Counted from the first letter of the stretch, positions 26,723 through 36,777 are shown. The stretch is DNA of 64,000 nt from Methylovulum psychrotolerans (GCF_002923755.1 NZ_PGFZ01000014.1:17203-81202), one strand, 5' to 3'. Notes: generated by a model not told the origin, from the sequence alone. Made by a program: numbers and translations.

Positions 26723-26974
26723 TATGATAACTAGCCCGCAAAAGTAAAAAAAATTATCTTAAACCGCTAATAAAAAGATACAATCCTCTTTAGCGACTCA
26801 AAATAAACCGTAAGTTGTTAATTATTAACATGAAAAATGGTATTAATCCACAAGATGCCAAACTTGTTTTTTAGCGTCTGCCCGGAATTAGTTGAGTCTG
26901 CTTAAGCGCATATCCAGGATAAGGCCCTGCCGCTTTGTCCTAGAGTGCCCATAATAATTAGAGGAGTATAAGCG

Positions 26975-28750
26975 ATGAAAGATAAGCGATTTGATTTTAA
27001 GGCCTTATCCAAGGCGACAGCTGTGGCCGCACTCATGGCCGCACCATGGTCTGCCGACGCAACCGTCACCACCTTCCCGCAAGGTTGGTCGGCCAGCGAC
27101 AAAACCCAGTTTTATAGCCTAGACCAAGGTTCCGAACTGATGCCGTTAAACTGGATGGTCGCGTTAAAGCAAGCCGATGGCCGCCCATTTATGGCGGACA
27201 GCCTTAGCCGTTACGGGTATTTGCCTAATGAAGCCAGCGTCCAACATTTACCAATAGGCTTTACCGTAGCCCACGCGGGTGACCAAGGCCAAATGTTGGG
27301 CATGACCTGCGCCGCTTGCCATACCCGGCAGATAGAGGTTAAAGACAGTACCTACCGTATTGACGGTGGTCCGGCTATTGTTGACTTCCAAAGCTTCGCC
27401 GCCGATTTGGACACTGCGGTCGGCGTGGTGGTCAATGATGACAAGGCCTTTGCCGAATTTTCTCTGACGGTGTTAGGCCCTGATGCCGACCAGGTTGAAC
27501 AGCTACAGCTAAAAGCCGATGTCGCGGCGTGGTATCAGCGTTATCATACCTTAATGGATAGGGCTTTGCCTAAAGACAAGCCTTGGGGGCCATCGCGTTT
27601 AGATGCCGTGTCCATGATTTTTAACCGCCTGACCGGTTTGGATATCGGCACATCCGCCAATCATATTATCCCCGAAAACATTTATCGTGCCGATGCCCCG
27701 GTACGCTACCCTTTCTTATGGAACGCCCCTATCCAAGACATGACCCAATGGCCGGGCTTTGCTGATAACGGCAATAATATTCTAGGCCTAGCGCGTAATT
27801 TGGGCGAAGTGTATGGCGTGTTTGGCAGCTTTTATCCGAAAAAATCCAGTTGGCGCTTATTAGGTGTGGATTATCTGCACAAAAACTCTGCCGACTTTAA
27901 CGGCTTGGATAATGCCGAAAGCTTGATCCGCAAATTGCAGCCGCCTAAATGGCCGTGGGCAGTCGATAAAGACTTGGCAGCGGCGGGTAAAAAAGTATTT
28001 GATCTGCCTAACGATCAAGGCGGCTGCGTCGGGTGCCACGGCATTACCAAAGGTAAGACCCGCTTTTTGTTACAACAAACGTGGGCGACACCTATCTTAG
28101 ATGTAGGCACCGATACCAGAGAATATGCTGTCCTTGCGCGTACAGTTAACACAGGCGTGTTGGTCGGTGCGAAAATCCCCGCCCTGACCCCACCGCTCCA
28201 GCAAACCGATACGGCCTTTAATGTCCTCGGCCTGTCGGTGATAGGGGCTATTTTGCAACATTATGAATCAGTGGCGGTCACCCCGGCGGTACAAGCGCAC
28301 CTGACAAAGGATGTGACAAAAGTGGAAGGGCTACTTAACCATATAGAGGCCGACATTTCACCGTTCACGCCGATGACTGCTGATCTTAAAGGCGCGTTCC
28401 ATCAGTCCGCACCGCAAGCCACCGCCGCCGCTGCGCCTTCTTATGCGTATGAATCACGCGTCTTGCAAGGGATTTGGGCGACCGCGCCGTATCTGCATAA
28501 CGGTTCGGTACAAAGCTTGGCCGATTTGCTAAAACCTGCTACCGACCGTACGGCGGCATTTGCCATAGGGCCTGAGTATGATCCGGTCAATGTCGGTTTG
28601 GCCAGCAAACAAACCAAGTTCGGCTATACCTTGCAAACTACCGATTGCAGCCACCGCGATTCCGGCGACAGCCGTTGCGGACATGAGTTCGGCATCCAAC
28701 TGTCAGACAGTGATAAAAAAGCCTTATTGGAATATTTGAAAACGCTGTAG
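26975..28750 (+). CDS. Secreted di-heme c-type cytochrome (peroxidase/RoxA-like)
   Basis: A 591-residue protein with a signal peptide (about 1-30, ending ADA-TV) and two c-heme motifs, Cys112-Ala-Ala-Cys-His116 and Cys351-Val-Gly-Cys-His355. The C-terminal signature ESRVLQGIWATAPYLHNGSV is shared by large di-heme cytochromes such as the rubber oxygenases RoxA/RoxB and related cytochrome c peroxidase-like proteins. The wide spacing between hemes (239 residues) fits that subgroup better than ordinary CcpA. It could be an oxygenase, peroxidase or electron carrier. GAGGAG precedes the ATG. A hairpin terminator follows. Confidence 0.75.
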   Translation: MKDKRFDFKALSKATAVAALMAAPWSADATVTTFPQGWSASDKTQFYSLDQGSELMPLNWMVALKQADGRPFMADSLSRYGYLPNEASVQHLPIGFTVAHAGDQGQMLGMTCAACHTRQIEVKDSTYRIDGGPAIVDFQSFAADLDTAVGVVVNDDKAFAEFSLTVLGPDADQVEQLQLKADVAAWYQRYHTLMDRALPKDKPWGPSRLDAVSMIFNRLTGLDIGTSANHIIPENIYRADAPVRYPFLWNAPIQDMTQWPGFADNGNNILGLARNLGEVYGVFGSFYPKKSSWRLLGVDYLHKNSADFNGLDNAESLIRKLQPPKWPWAVDKDLAAAGKKVFDLPNDQGGCVGCHGITKGKTRFLLQQTWATPILDVGTDTREYAVLARTVNTGVLVGAKIPALTPPLQQTDTAFNVLGLSVIGAILQHYESVAVTPAVQAHLTKDVTKVEGLLNHIEADISPFTPMTADLKGAFHQSAPQATAAAAPSYAYESRVLQGIWATAPYLHNGSVQSLADLLKPATDRTAAFAIGPEYDPVNVGLASKQTKFGYTLQTTDCSHRDSGDSRCGHEFGIQLSDSDKKALLEYLKTL

Positions 28751-28761
28751 GTTTTATCGTC

Positions 28762-28792
28762 CCAGACTGGCGGATGTCATCTGCCAGTCTGG
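28762..28792 (+). terminator. Terminator after the di-heme cytochrome gene
   Basis: A perfect 10-bp stem CCAGACTGGC / GCCAGTCTGG (28762-28771 and 28783-28792) is followed by GGTTT, twelve bases after the stop codon. Confidence 0.65.
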
Positions 28793-28968
28793 TTTAAGGT
28801 GTTGTTACAAAAATGAGAAATTACGCAGTGAGATAGGCTGAAATTTTGGCTTGAGATGTGTGCGATGGCTGGTATCTATCACTGAAGTTAAGCTTGAGCG
28901 GTAAATTAATTCGTAATCTGCATAATTAATGCTTTAAACTCATATGGTTTTGTCTGGCTAAAATAGCT

Positions 28969-29001
28969 AACAGCCGGATGGAGCTAGAAATTCCGGCTGT
29001 T
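28969..29001. terminator. Terminator downstream of the multicopper oxidase gene
   Basis: A 10-bp stem AACAGCCGGA / TCCGGCTGTT (28969-28978, 28992-29001) lies just past the minus-strand stop. T-rich stretches on both sides allow bidirectional action. Confidence 0.65.
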
Positions 29002-29016
29002 ATTTTCAACCCCTAA

Positions 29017-31026
29017 TTAATGATGACTGGTGGCCGTACCGCCTTTGCCATCAGGAATACCGATACTGACGTTTTGCATCATGCCTTGGTCTTCGTGGTC
29101 AAGAATATGGCAATGCAGGACGAATTCGCCGATATAACGCTGATAACGGGTACGCACAACAATCGTGTATAGGCCGTTTTGTGCGGTATCAGGCGGAATC
29201 AGGCTCTTTATCCACAGCGTATCTTTCCATACACCTTTCAGGCCGGGATATTGTGGGTCTACCGTACCGCCCCCATTATCGACCGACCCCAAAGCGCTGA
29301 CATCTTTACCGCTAGGATCAAGGATTTTAACGATTTGGAATGGATTGACATGGATATGGAACGGATGGCTGACAAAATTGGACTGCAATGTCCATTCATC
29401 AACACCGCCCAATATCAGGTTACGGTCAATCCGGGCCGGATCATAAGGTTTAGGATCAAATTGCGCACCAATGCCATTGCTAACCTCAAATTTAGTCGGG
29501 GTAGCGGATGTGTCGATGAAAAATGACAAATCTTGTTTGCCGGTCACTTCGCTATCTTTAATGTCAGGATGAGGGATGAAGCTAGTCAGTTGCAGATTGT
29601 TTTTAAGATCGGCGATGATTTTAGGTTTAACGGATGCGGGCATGGTGTATTCGGCGGCGGCCACTAAGGCTGTCGTCAGGTAGTCATGGATGTTAGTAAC
29701 TGGAATGCCAGAACCTGCCAACACGATACCCAACAATTGTCGGCTTTCGGCGGTTTGGCCGGGGCTGCTGCTTGCCGGTGCCGAAGCATCGACCACGCAA
29801 TAAGAACCGGCTTCTGGGAATACGACCAGCGCATCGTTACGGTAACCGGGCTGTAAAGTGGACAGGGTCGTTTGTTGGGCGCCAGCCATAGTCAGGCCAT
29901 CAGCGGCGATGACGTGATAAGGGACGGGATCGCCTACGCAATAATCACTGATATAGCGGTCAGCATCGGCAGCTTTTAGGCGATTGGCAGAAGGTGCGCC
30001 GACTTTCAGTTTACGGAATTCTAAGCTGATGGTATTGCGTACCCCGGCATGGATAAGCCGCCAGCGTTCGATTTCTCCGGCTTTAGCGTTAAACAAAGGC
30101 AAGACCTTGCCGTTAATGCTGGTGTAGCGTCCTGAGGTAGCCCATGAACTTGGGCCGAAATTAGCATAAGACTCAATCACTCCCGTGCTGTTTGTGCAGT
30201 CCCAAATATTGCTGGTATTATCGGGGCAGTAATACTGGATTTGTTGTAAAACCAGAATGCGTTCGCTTAAGGAAGCGCCATCCGGTTTTTTCAGCAAGGT
30301 ATCAATATCGCCGTTAGTTTGTTCGCTAGGTAAACGGTTGCCGCGCACGATCAGTGCCCCGGCCATACCGCTGGAGACTTGCAGGGCAGTAGAGCCATGC
30401 CGATGGCTGTGATACCAGAACGTGCCCGACGGGTGGTCAGGGGGGATGTTGTATTCATATTGGAAGCTAACCCCTGGATTGATAGACAGCAGTACGTTAT
30501 CGCTATTGCCGGTTGGGCTGACCCATAAGCCATGCGAATGCAGATTAGTGCCGTTGAAGCAATGTGGCGTGTTAACATCGCCCTGTGCATCGGTACAGCT
30601 TGGGTCGTTAGGCAATTGGTTATTTAAGTTGACACGCACTGTGTCGCCTGGGGAAACTTCTATCGTTGGGGCGACAAACGGGACGTTCGGATTAGTATCC
30701 GTCCCCCGGTAGCTGCGCAAATGCACCTTATCGTTGGTGCCGGTCGCCGGATTGTAAAGCATACCATCCGTATAAACGATATTGAGGTCAAGCTGCTTTT
30801 CCGTTATAGCGGATCCGGCGGCTTGCGGCACAGCCATTAAACCGAGGCGCGGCGGGGCTTTTCTAAACTTAAGTAAGGGCGGGTTTTCTATAACCCGCTC
30901 CCCGTCGGCCCATGAAGGCAAGGCGGATAGGGTAAGATAAGCGGCCATGACCGCAATCATCGCTTTAACTGGCAGCGGTCTGTCAGTTAACGTACTGTTG
31001 GGGTTTTTCTTCAGTGTTCTCGACAT
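29017..31026 (-). CDS. Secreted multicopper oxidase
   Basis: 669 residues with a signal peptide (hydrophobic AMIAVMAAYLTLSALPSWA, about 24-41). The four copper-binding segments are present in order: TNLHSHGLWV, TFWYHSHRHGSTA, SHPFHIHVNPFQI and the terminal EFVLHCHILDHEDQGMM, whose HCH plus Met supply the type 1/3 copper ligands. It should oxidise phenols, metals or other reductants with O2 reduced to water. An insert of ~100 residues (about 390-500) separates the second and third cupredoxin domains. It is transcribed with the decarboxylase-like gene 76 bases upstream. Confidence 0.88.
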   Translation of the reverse strand: MSRTLKKNPNSTLTDRPLPVKAMIAVMAAYLTLSALPSWADGERVIENPPLLKFRKAPPRLGLMAVPQAAGSAITEKQLDLNIVYTDGMLYNPATGTNDKVHLRSYRGTDTNPNVPFVAPTIEVSPGDTVRVNLNNQLPNDPSCTDAQGDVNTPHCFNGTNLHSHGLWVSPTGNSDNVLLSINPGVSFQYEYNIPPDHPSGTFWYHSHRHGSTALQVSSGMAGALIVRGNRLPSEQTNGDIDTLLKKPDGASLSERILVLQQIQYYCPDNTSNIWDCTNSTGVIESYANFGPSSWATSGRYTSINGKVLPLFNAKAGEIERWRLIHAGVRNTISLEFRKLKVGAPSANRLKAADADRYISDYCVGDPVPYHVIAADGLTMAGAQQTTLSTLQPGYRNDALVVFPEAGSYCVVDASAPASSSPGQTAESRQLLGIVLAGSGIPVTNIHDYLTTALVAAAEYTMPASVKPKIIADLKNNLQLTSFIPHPDIKDSEVTGKQDLSFFIDTSATPTKFEVSNGIGAQFDPKPYDPARIDRNLILGGVDEWTLQSNFVSHPFHIHVNPFQIVKILDPSGKDVSALGSVDNGGGTVDPQYPGLKGVWKDTLWIKSLIPPDTAQNGLYTIVVRTRYQRYIGEFVLHCHILDHEDQGMMQNVSIGIPDGKGGTATSHH

Positions 31027-31102
31027 GTTAATAACCTTTTTATTATGGCCTTTAAAACCATGGCGTTACCACGGCATAAGGCTCTATTAATTATGGCGCC
31101 GT

Positions 31103-32248
31103 TTATAGGACGGGGTAAGCTTGGGCAATTTTTGCCCCCTGTTTATAATGGACATTCGGTTGGGCGGTAAAGCTAACATTACTGGCAGACTCAAACAGGA
31201 CGATAATGTCAGAACCGCCAAATTGAAAATATGACAGTTCTTCGCCTTTGCGTAAGGTCACGCCCACTTCGGCGGTAATGATGACGGAGGACACTTGCGC
31301 CATGCCTATCGGCAGTACCGCCACTAGACCAATCGGGGTATCCAGCACTACTAAGCCACGGGCTTGGGCAAACTGATAGCCGGCATTATCGGGGGCATCG
31401 AAGGCACGCTTTCCCACCAAACTACTGCAACCTTCCGGATCATCTTGTATAGGCACGGCCTGCACCTCCAGATAAACCTGCCCTGGAATAACCCGCGCTT
31501 CCACAACTTTACCGCCGACTGGGGCATGTTGGCGATGGTAATCGCTCGTGTTAAGAAAGCTGTGCATAAACATACCGTTGGTAAAGCGGTCTTTATACGC
31601 GCTGCCTTCCAGCAATTCTTCTATGCGCCAATGCAAATTTTTCACAGTGACTTGTGAATCGGTACGGATTTCCCATTGCCCTGCAAAAGTGGCATCGGCA
31701 GGCGAGACAATGACGTGCTGGTCGCACAGGGCGGCAACAGGGCGGTAGCCTGGCTTGTAATTGCGGGCAAAAAATTGGTTAAAGGTTTTCCAATCACCGT
31801 GCGGACGGAGATAATCGCCCATATTGTAGTTAGGCGACTTATAAAACGAGGCGAGAGACTCGGGGGTCAGCGAGTCTGGGGTATCTAAAAACTCACCCAT
31901 AGCTTTGGCATAGTTGACCATCCATGCCGACAAATCCGTCAGAGGAGGTGCTATATCATGCGGCAGGACTTTATTTTGCAGCCCTAGCACAGGTGGCTGA
32001 TCAAGAATGAAATAGAATTCGTACAGGCGGTTATAAATTTCTTTGCCAGGGTAGTTTTCGCTTGGGACCCAATAGAGTAATTCGTTCATCCAAGCCAAAT
32101 AATCTTCGAGGTTTTTTATGTCTCTAATTTGCCTGACGTTTTGTTTATGGGCATTGTTAATAGCTTCATTGAACTGGTCGGCCCACTGGTGGGTGGCGAT
32201 GAGTTCGGCTAGTTCTTTAACCACTGGGTGTATGGGCTGCATTGCCAT
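31103..32248 (-). CDS. Phosphatidylserine-decarboxylase-like (PsiD-type) pyruvoyl enzyme
   Basis: 381 residues. An N-terminal helical PSDC-like domain (about 30-150) precedes the PSD catalytic fold, which has the conserved NGMFMHSFLNTSDYHRQHAP and LPIGMAQVSSVIITAE. The self-cleavage site is FGGSDIIVLFE near the end, where Gly-Ser should yield the pyruvoyl group; canonical PSD has LGST. The N-terminal domain and soluble character match the group that includes fungal PsiD-type amino-acid decarboxylases rather than membrane PSD. The likely reaction is decarboxylation of an amino acid or a phospholipid-like substrate. It is upstream of and co-directional with the multicopper oxidase. AGGAG precedes the first ATG. 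Confidence 0.8.
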   Translation of the reverse strand: MAMQPIHPVVKELAELIATHQWADQFNEAINNAHKQNVRQIRDIKNLEDYLAWMNELLYWVPSENYPGKEIYNRLYEFYFILDQPPVLGLQNKVLPHDIAPPLTDLSAWMVNYAKAMGEFLDTPDSLTPESLASFYKSPNYNMGDYLRPHGDWKTFNQFFARNYKPGYRPVAALCDQHVIVSPADATFAGQWEIRTDSQVTVKNLHWRIEELLEGSAYKDRFTNGMFMHSFLNTSDYHRQHAPVGGKVVEARVIPGQVYLEVQAVPIQDDPEGCSSLVGKRAFDAPDNAGYQFAQARGLVVLDTPIGLVAVLPIGMAQVSSVIITAEVGVTLRKGEELSYFQFGGSDIIVLFESASNVSFTAQPNVHYKQGAKIAQAYPVL

Positions 32249-32736
32249 ATTCTCCTAATAGAAGTAAAAGTTACCAGAACCTTAATAACGAATGCCGAAT
32301 GGTCAAGGTATTAAGCGTATTAAGGTAGAGGCACAGTTGCCAAAATGACAACTGTCTTTTACATTAGCAATTTATTTTTATAAATTCTATTAGTTATTAC
32401 CGAATAAAAAGGGAATATTCAACACAATTGTTTTTATTGTCTATATCTTATTGATTTTTATTGTTTGTTCTGTTCGCAATAAAAGCAAAAATAGGTAAGC
32501 TTTAGTCAGAGAGTAAAAAAATATTTTGTAACCATTCACCTACTCCCACCTTTCGAAAGATGGAAATCTTCCGAAAAGCACCGTAACTTATTGATATTTT
32601 CTTTCGGAATCACAAAAAAGAGTGAAAATCCGATTAAAATTTTGAAAATTACGCTCAAATAGGAGATGGGAGTAGGTGAACGGTTACGGCATAATTACTG
32701 TCTCCAAGAATGCTCCATGGCCGCAATGGTGACATC
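32249..32736. other. Intergenic region with a structured repeat
   Basis: About 490 bases, AT-rich in its first half (probable promoter of the decarboxylase gene, minus strand). The second half is dominated by the inverted repeat element at 32528-32687. No gene was seen. Confidence 0.6.
32528..32687. repeat. MITE-like element with 21-bp terminal inverted repeats
   Basis: The ends GTAACCATTCACCTACTCCCA (32528-32548) and its reverse complement with one mismatch (32667-32687) bound a 160-base segment. Inside are nested palindromes: CTTTCGAAAG, AAGAT-GGAA-ATCTT and TTCCGAAA/TTTCGGAA. It has no coding capacity. The layout suggests a miniature inverted-repeat element or a large folded RNA; no clear target duplication is visible. 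Confidence 0.55.
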
Positions 32737-33104
32737 ATGAACAGATTGCTGAGAAACGGGCCGTTAAGCTTACTTTTGCTCGCCCCACTACTGACTAATG
32801 CCGCCGCCAGTACGGATGCTGCTACCCAGATTATTGTCATCAAAGCCAACTGTTTTGCCTTCCAACCCGCCAAAATTGCGTTAAAAAAAGGCCAGACCGT
32901 CATTTTAGAGCTGAGCAGCACCGATAAGCGACACGGATTTTTCTTGCCTGATTTTGGTATCCGTGCTGATGTGATGCCAGGCAAAACAGTCCGTATTCGC
33001 TTTACGCCCGACAAAATAGGGACATTTATCTCCGTTGCGATATTTTTTGCGGCGATGGCCATGAAGAGATGGTGGGGGAAATTATCGTCCGGCAAGAGCT
33101 GTAG
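32737..33104 (+). pseudogene. CuA-type cupredoxin, interrupted by a single-base frameshift
   Basis: A small exported copper protein: signal peptide (SLLLLAPLLTNAAA), then a cupredoxin body with VILELSSTDKRHGFFLPDFG and VRIRFTPDKIGTF. After about 33030 the frame loses homology and would end at 33109-33111. Shifting by one base at 33028-33033 restores RCDIFCGDGHEEMVGEIIV and a TAG at 33102. The restored C-x3-C-x3-H-x2-M plus the upstream His (KRHGFF) is the full ligand set of a binuclear CuA centre, as in cytochrome oxidase subunit II. The break looks like the loss of one T in a pyrimidine run; it is either a real recent mutation or a sequencing error. Confidence 0.75.
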
Positions 33105-33119
33105 GCAGTAATTTAGGCT

Positions 33120-35390
33120 TTACGTTCCCACGCGGCTTCTTAGCACTTTGGCGGCTTCAACCATACGCGTTAAAGAGGTTCTGACATCCTGCCACTGCCG
33201 GGTTTTTAGCCCACAATCGGGATTTATCCATAACTTATCCGCCCCGATCCGCTCCCCGGCTTTTTCCAGTAGGGCGATCATGTCTTCGGTGCTGGGTATA
33301 TTGGGGCTATGGATGTCATAAACCCCTGGGCCTATTTCGTTTGGGTAGTCAAAACCGATAAAAGCTTCCAATAATTCCATATTAGAACGGGACGTTTCAA
33401 TAGTAATCACGTCGGCATCCATATCGGCAATGGCGGCAATAATATCGTTAAACGCCGAATAGCACATGTGGGTGTGGATTTGGGTGCTGTCGCTGACCCC
33501 GCTGGAACAAATGCGGAATGCCTGTACCGCCCATTCCAGATACGCTGGCCAGCGCGATTGCTTAGGCGGCAAACCTTCCCGGAAGGCTGCTTCGTCGATT
33601 TGGATAATTGGGATACCGGCCCGTTCCAAATCGGCCACTTCCTCGCGCAATGCTAAAGCCAATTGGTAGGCGGTAGCCGAGCGCGGCTGGTCGTCACGCA
33701 CGAAAGACCAGTTCAGCAAGGTCACGGGGCCGGTCAACATGCCTTTCATGGGTTTGTCGGTCAACGCTTGGGCGTATTGGCTCCACCGTACGGTCATCGC
33801 CCGTGGACGGCTGACATCACCGTAGATAATCGGCGGTTTGACGCAACGGGAACCGTAAGACTGCACCCAACCATGGGCAGTAAACAAAAATCCCGCCAAT
33901 TGCTCGCCGAAATATTCCACCATGTCATTACGTTCCGCTTCGCCATGCACCAAGACATCCAGGCCTAAAGCCTCCTGCTCGCGCACACAGAATGCAATGG
34001 CTTGCTCCATCTGGTCGATGTAATCAGCCTCGCTAAGCAAGCCACGCTTAAAATCGGCGCGGGCCTTGCGGATTTCCGGCGTTTGCGGGAAAGAGCCGAT
34101 GGTAGTGGTCGGATAATCGGGTAATTTAAGCTTAAGGCGTTGTTGCCCGCGCCGGATTGCGAACGGTTGCGCCCGTTGTGCCAAGCTACCATTAAGCGCC
34201 GCGACGGCGGCCTGTACGGCGGGATTATGGATAAGCGCCGATGCGCGGCGGGTTTGCTGGGCGTTAGCCGCAACCGCCAATTCGGCTTCTGCCGCCTCCG
34301 GTTTTGTTAAGGCCAAGCGTAAGGTCGCCAATTCGGCCAGTTTCTGCCGGGCAAAAGCCAACCACGCCTTAATGCCCGGCTCTAAAGCCGTTTCGGCTTC
34401 CAGATCAATCGGCACATGCAGCAAAGAGCAGGATGGTGCCAGCCATAGCTCGCCGTGAAAACGTCCCCTAACCGCCGTAATGGTGTTAAGGGCGGCGTTT
34501 AAGTCGGTGCGCCAGATATTGCGCCCGTCAATCAGCCCTAAGGACAACACTTTATGGCTGGCGATATTGTCCAGCACCGCCGTTAACTGTTCAGGAGCCC
34601 GTACCAGATCAATATGCAGCCCGGCAACAGGCAATTTGCAGACGAATGAAGTCTGCGCCCCCAAGTCGCCGAAATACGTCGCCAACAGCACTTTGACGGG
34701 AGCGCTTTGCAGACGGTGGTACACGGTTTCAAAGGCATTGATCCAAGCAGGTGGCAAATCCAGCACCAGAATCGGCTCGTCGATCTGCACCCATGTTACG
34801 CCTTGCCCGGCTAGACGGCGCAAAATGTCGCCATAAACAGGTAGCAAGCGGTCGATTAAGTCCAGCTTATCAAAATCGCTGGTGGTTTTTGCCAGCCATA
34901 ACCAAGTCAATGGTCCTAATACAACGGGTTTCGGTGAATAACCCAAACCTTGCAGTTCGGCAGTTTCGACAAACAATTTATCGCTGGACAAGGTGAAGCG
35001 TTGCTCCGGCTGCACTTCCGGGACCAGATAATGGTAGTTGCTGTCAAACCATTTGGTCATTTCGCAAGCGCGATAAGGCTTGCCGTCCGCCGCCTGCCCG
35101 CGGGCCATCCTGAAATAAGTGTCCAAGCCGCTGGCTGTACCGAAACGTTCAGGAATGACCCCCAACATGACGCTGGTGTCTAAAACGTGGTCATAATAGG
35201 AAAAATCCCCCACGGGGATAAAATCCAGGCTGCTCTCGGCTTGTAGATGCCAATGCCGTTCACGGATGGCGGCGGCGACCCGGCTTAATTCCTCCTGACC
35301 GCATTCGCCACGCCAATAGCTTTCCAAGGTGAATTTTAACTCACGGTCCGCGCCCAATCGCGGGAAACCGAGGTTGTGAATAGTAACCAT
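33120..35390 (-). CDS. metE: Cobalamin-independent methionine synthase MetE
   Basis: 756 residues, the family's usual length. It transfers the methyl group of 5-methyltetrahydropteroyl-triglutamate to homocysteine. Visible landmarks are the N-terminal [12 protein letters not shown] (folate side), the zinc/homocysteine region [29 protein letters not shown], the acidic [16 protein letters not shown] and the final zinc Cys in NPDCGLKTR. The ATG at 35390 is preferred over a TTG one codon earlier; GGAG lies eight bases upstream. It is divergent from metR, a classical pair. Confidence 0.97.
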   Translation of the reverse strand: MVTIHNLGFPRLGADRELKFTLESYWRGECGQEELSRVAAAIRERHWHLQAESSLDFIPVGDFSYYDHVLDTSVMLGVIPERFGTASGLDTYFRMARGQAADGKPYRACEMTKWFDSNYHYLVPEVQPEQRFTLSSDKLFVETAELQGLGYSPKPVVLGPLTWLWLAKTTSDFDKLDLIDRLLPVYGDILRRLAGQGVTWVQIDEPILVLDLPPAWINAFETVYHRLQSAPVKVLLATYFGDLGAQTSFVCKLPVAGLHIDLVRAPEQLTAVLDNIASHKVLSLGLIDGRNIWRTDLNAALNTITAVRGRFHGELWLAPSCSLLHVPIDLEAETALEPGIKAWLAFARQKLAELATLRLALTKPEAAEAELAVAANAQQTRRASALIHNPAVQAAVAALNGSLAQRAQPFAIRRGQQRLKLKLPDYPTTTIGSFPQTPEIRKARADFKRGLLSEADYIDQMEQAIAFCVREQEALGLDVLVHGEAERNDMVEYFGEQLAGFLFTAHGWVQSYGSRCVKPPIIYGDVSRPRAMTVRWSQYAQALTDKPMKGMLTGPVTLLNWSFVRDDQPRSATAYQLALALREEVADLERAGIPIIQIDEAAFREGLPPKQSRWPAYLEWAVQAFRICSSGVSDSTQIHTHMCYSAFNDIIAAIADMDADVITIETSRSNMELLEAFIGFDYPNEIGPGVYDIHSPNIPSTEDMIALLEKAGERIGADKLWINPDCGLKTRQWQDVRTSLTRMVEAAKVLRSRVGT

Positions 35391-35446
35391 CAATAATGCT
35401 CCACTTAGTATTTACAAGGAAACACTATTCTAGGGCTTGTCATCTG

Positions 35447-35490
35447 TGAAAAATATTGATAGTTTCTCACTATTTCATGAGGAATATTCA
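35447..35490. promoter_or_regulatory. Two imperfect MetR boxes between metE and metR
   Basis: TGAAAAATATTGA (35447-35459) and TGAGGAATATTCA (35478-35490) each match the MetR consensus TGAA-N5-TTCA with one mismatch and are 31 bases apart, three helical turns. Their place in the divergent gap supports regulation of metE by MetR. Confidence 0.55.
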
Positions 35491-35495
35491 TCGGT

Positions 35496-36398
35496 ATGGA
35501 ATTAATCCATTTGCGCATTTTATTGGCCTTGAAACAGCGTGGCACTTTGAATGCCGCAGCCGAAGAGCTGCACTTGACCCAATCGGCCTTATCCCACCAG
35601 ATGAAAAATTTGGAGCAACGCCTAAAGGTTGTGCTGTGGCGTAAACAAGGACGTACTTTAGTGCTGACCCAAGCAGGCAGATACCTGTCCGAGGTAGCCG
35701 AATCAGTCATTGCCACCGTGACTTCCGCCGAACAGCACCTGAATTTGTTGGCGGTGGGCAAAACCGGGCAACTGACTATCGGCATCGATTGCCATGCCTG
35801 TTATGAATGGTTCCGCACCATACTCCAACCGTACCTGCAAGCTTGGCCAGATTTGGCGATTGAAGTGACTTCCCGTTACCGTTTCAATGCCTTCGAAGCT
35901 ATCCGGCAGTACAAGCTGGATGCGGTGTTGACTTCTGATCCTTTATTTAACGGTGGCCTGCATTACCAGCCTTTGTTTGACTTCGAGCTGGTGCTTATCG
36001 TCGCTAAAACCCACCAGTTCGCCGGACTTGGCGAGATTGAGCCGGCCGATCTGCAACAGGAGACCATTTTGACGTATCCGGTCGCCCGTGAGCGCTTGGA
36101 TATGTTCAGAAAAGTCCTGCAACCTGCCGGTATTGAAGCGTTTGCCCATGTCACTGTCGAAGAAACCGATATTATGCTGCTGCTGGCCGCCAGCCAGCGT
36201 GGCGTTTGCCTGTTGCCGGATTGGCTGCTCGCCGATCAGGCCAAACATCCCGATGTGGTGAGTTTACGATTTAAAAACCTACCCTTAACCAAAACCATGT
36301 ATTTGGCAACACGTCATGAAGACGTGCAACTGGACTATATCCAATGGCTAATTGGCCATGCTGCCCGGACTAGCGCGACGGTCAGGCCAGTGGCCTAA
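35496..36398 (+). CDS. metR: MetR-like LysR regulator of methionine synthesis
   Basis: 300 residues: N-terminal LysR helix-turn-helix (LRILLALKQRGTLNAAAEEL, HLTQSALSHQMKNLEQRL) and an effector domain whose start (GQLTIGIDCHACYEWF) matches MetR. MetR uses homocysteine as coactivator. It is divergent from metE with a 105-base gap carrying two MetR-like boxes, so autoregulation and metE activation are expected. Confidence 0.93.
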   Translation: MELIHLRILLALKQRGTLNAAAEELHLTQSALSHQMKNLEQRLKVVLWRKQGRTLVLTQAGRYLSEVAESVIATVTSAEQHLNLLAVGKTGQLTIGIDCHACYEWFRTILQPYLQAWPDLAIEVTSRYRFNAFEAIRQYKLDAVLTSDPLFNGGLHYQPLFDFELVLIVAKTHQFAGLGEIEPADLQQETILTYPVARERLDMFRKVLQPAGIEAFAHVTVEETDIMLLLAASQRGVCLLPDWLLADQAKHPDVVSLRFKNLPLTKTMYLATRHEDVQLDYIQWLIGHAARTSATVRPVA

Positions 36399-36777
36399 GG
36401 AAAGTAAGGGCGGCACTGTGTCAAAATGGCTATTTCATCCCTCACCTATTCGTGACATGATAGCCACTTTTACTGTAACCAATGGGCGTACTGCTTTGCT
36501 TCGTCGGCGAACGCAAACATACCCGTTATGTGCTTAAGCTTGAAATATAGATGCCGTCACTCATTAAGCGACATAGAGCGGAGTGCAAAGGTCTTTAGCC
36601 TTTTTTGTGAAAAATATAGACTAGCCATGATTTAAAGGAAACCTATAAATTTAAATTTTCAATATATTGATTTTAAAAAGTAAAAATTTTTACATCACTC
36701 CATATTGGCATGGTTTTCAAAAAGTCTTTTCTGTCAATGCGTAACTTCTATAATGGTACATTCTTAAAGAGGCCTTT
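36399..36777. other. Intergenic region after metR
   Basis: About 380 bases without a supported gene. AAAGG-N7-CCTTTTTT at about 36592-36610 could terminate a plus-strand transcript. The segment 36610-36720 is very AT-rich and is a likely promoter for the Uma2-family gene, whose ATG has AGAGG six bases before it. Confidence 0.5.

Noticed and set aside
35394..35495. A cobalamin or SAM riboswitch before metE
   Set aside because: The gap is only about 100 bases and shows two MetR-like boxes but none of the conserved riboswitch boxes.
36352..36537. Small frame overlapping the end of metR
   Set aside because: It overlaps the metR coding sequence in another frame and lacks protein-like features.
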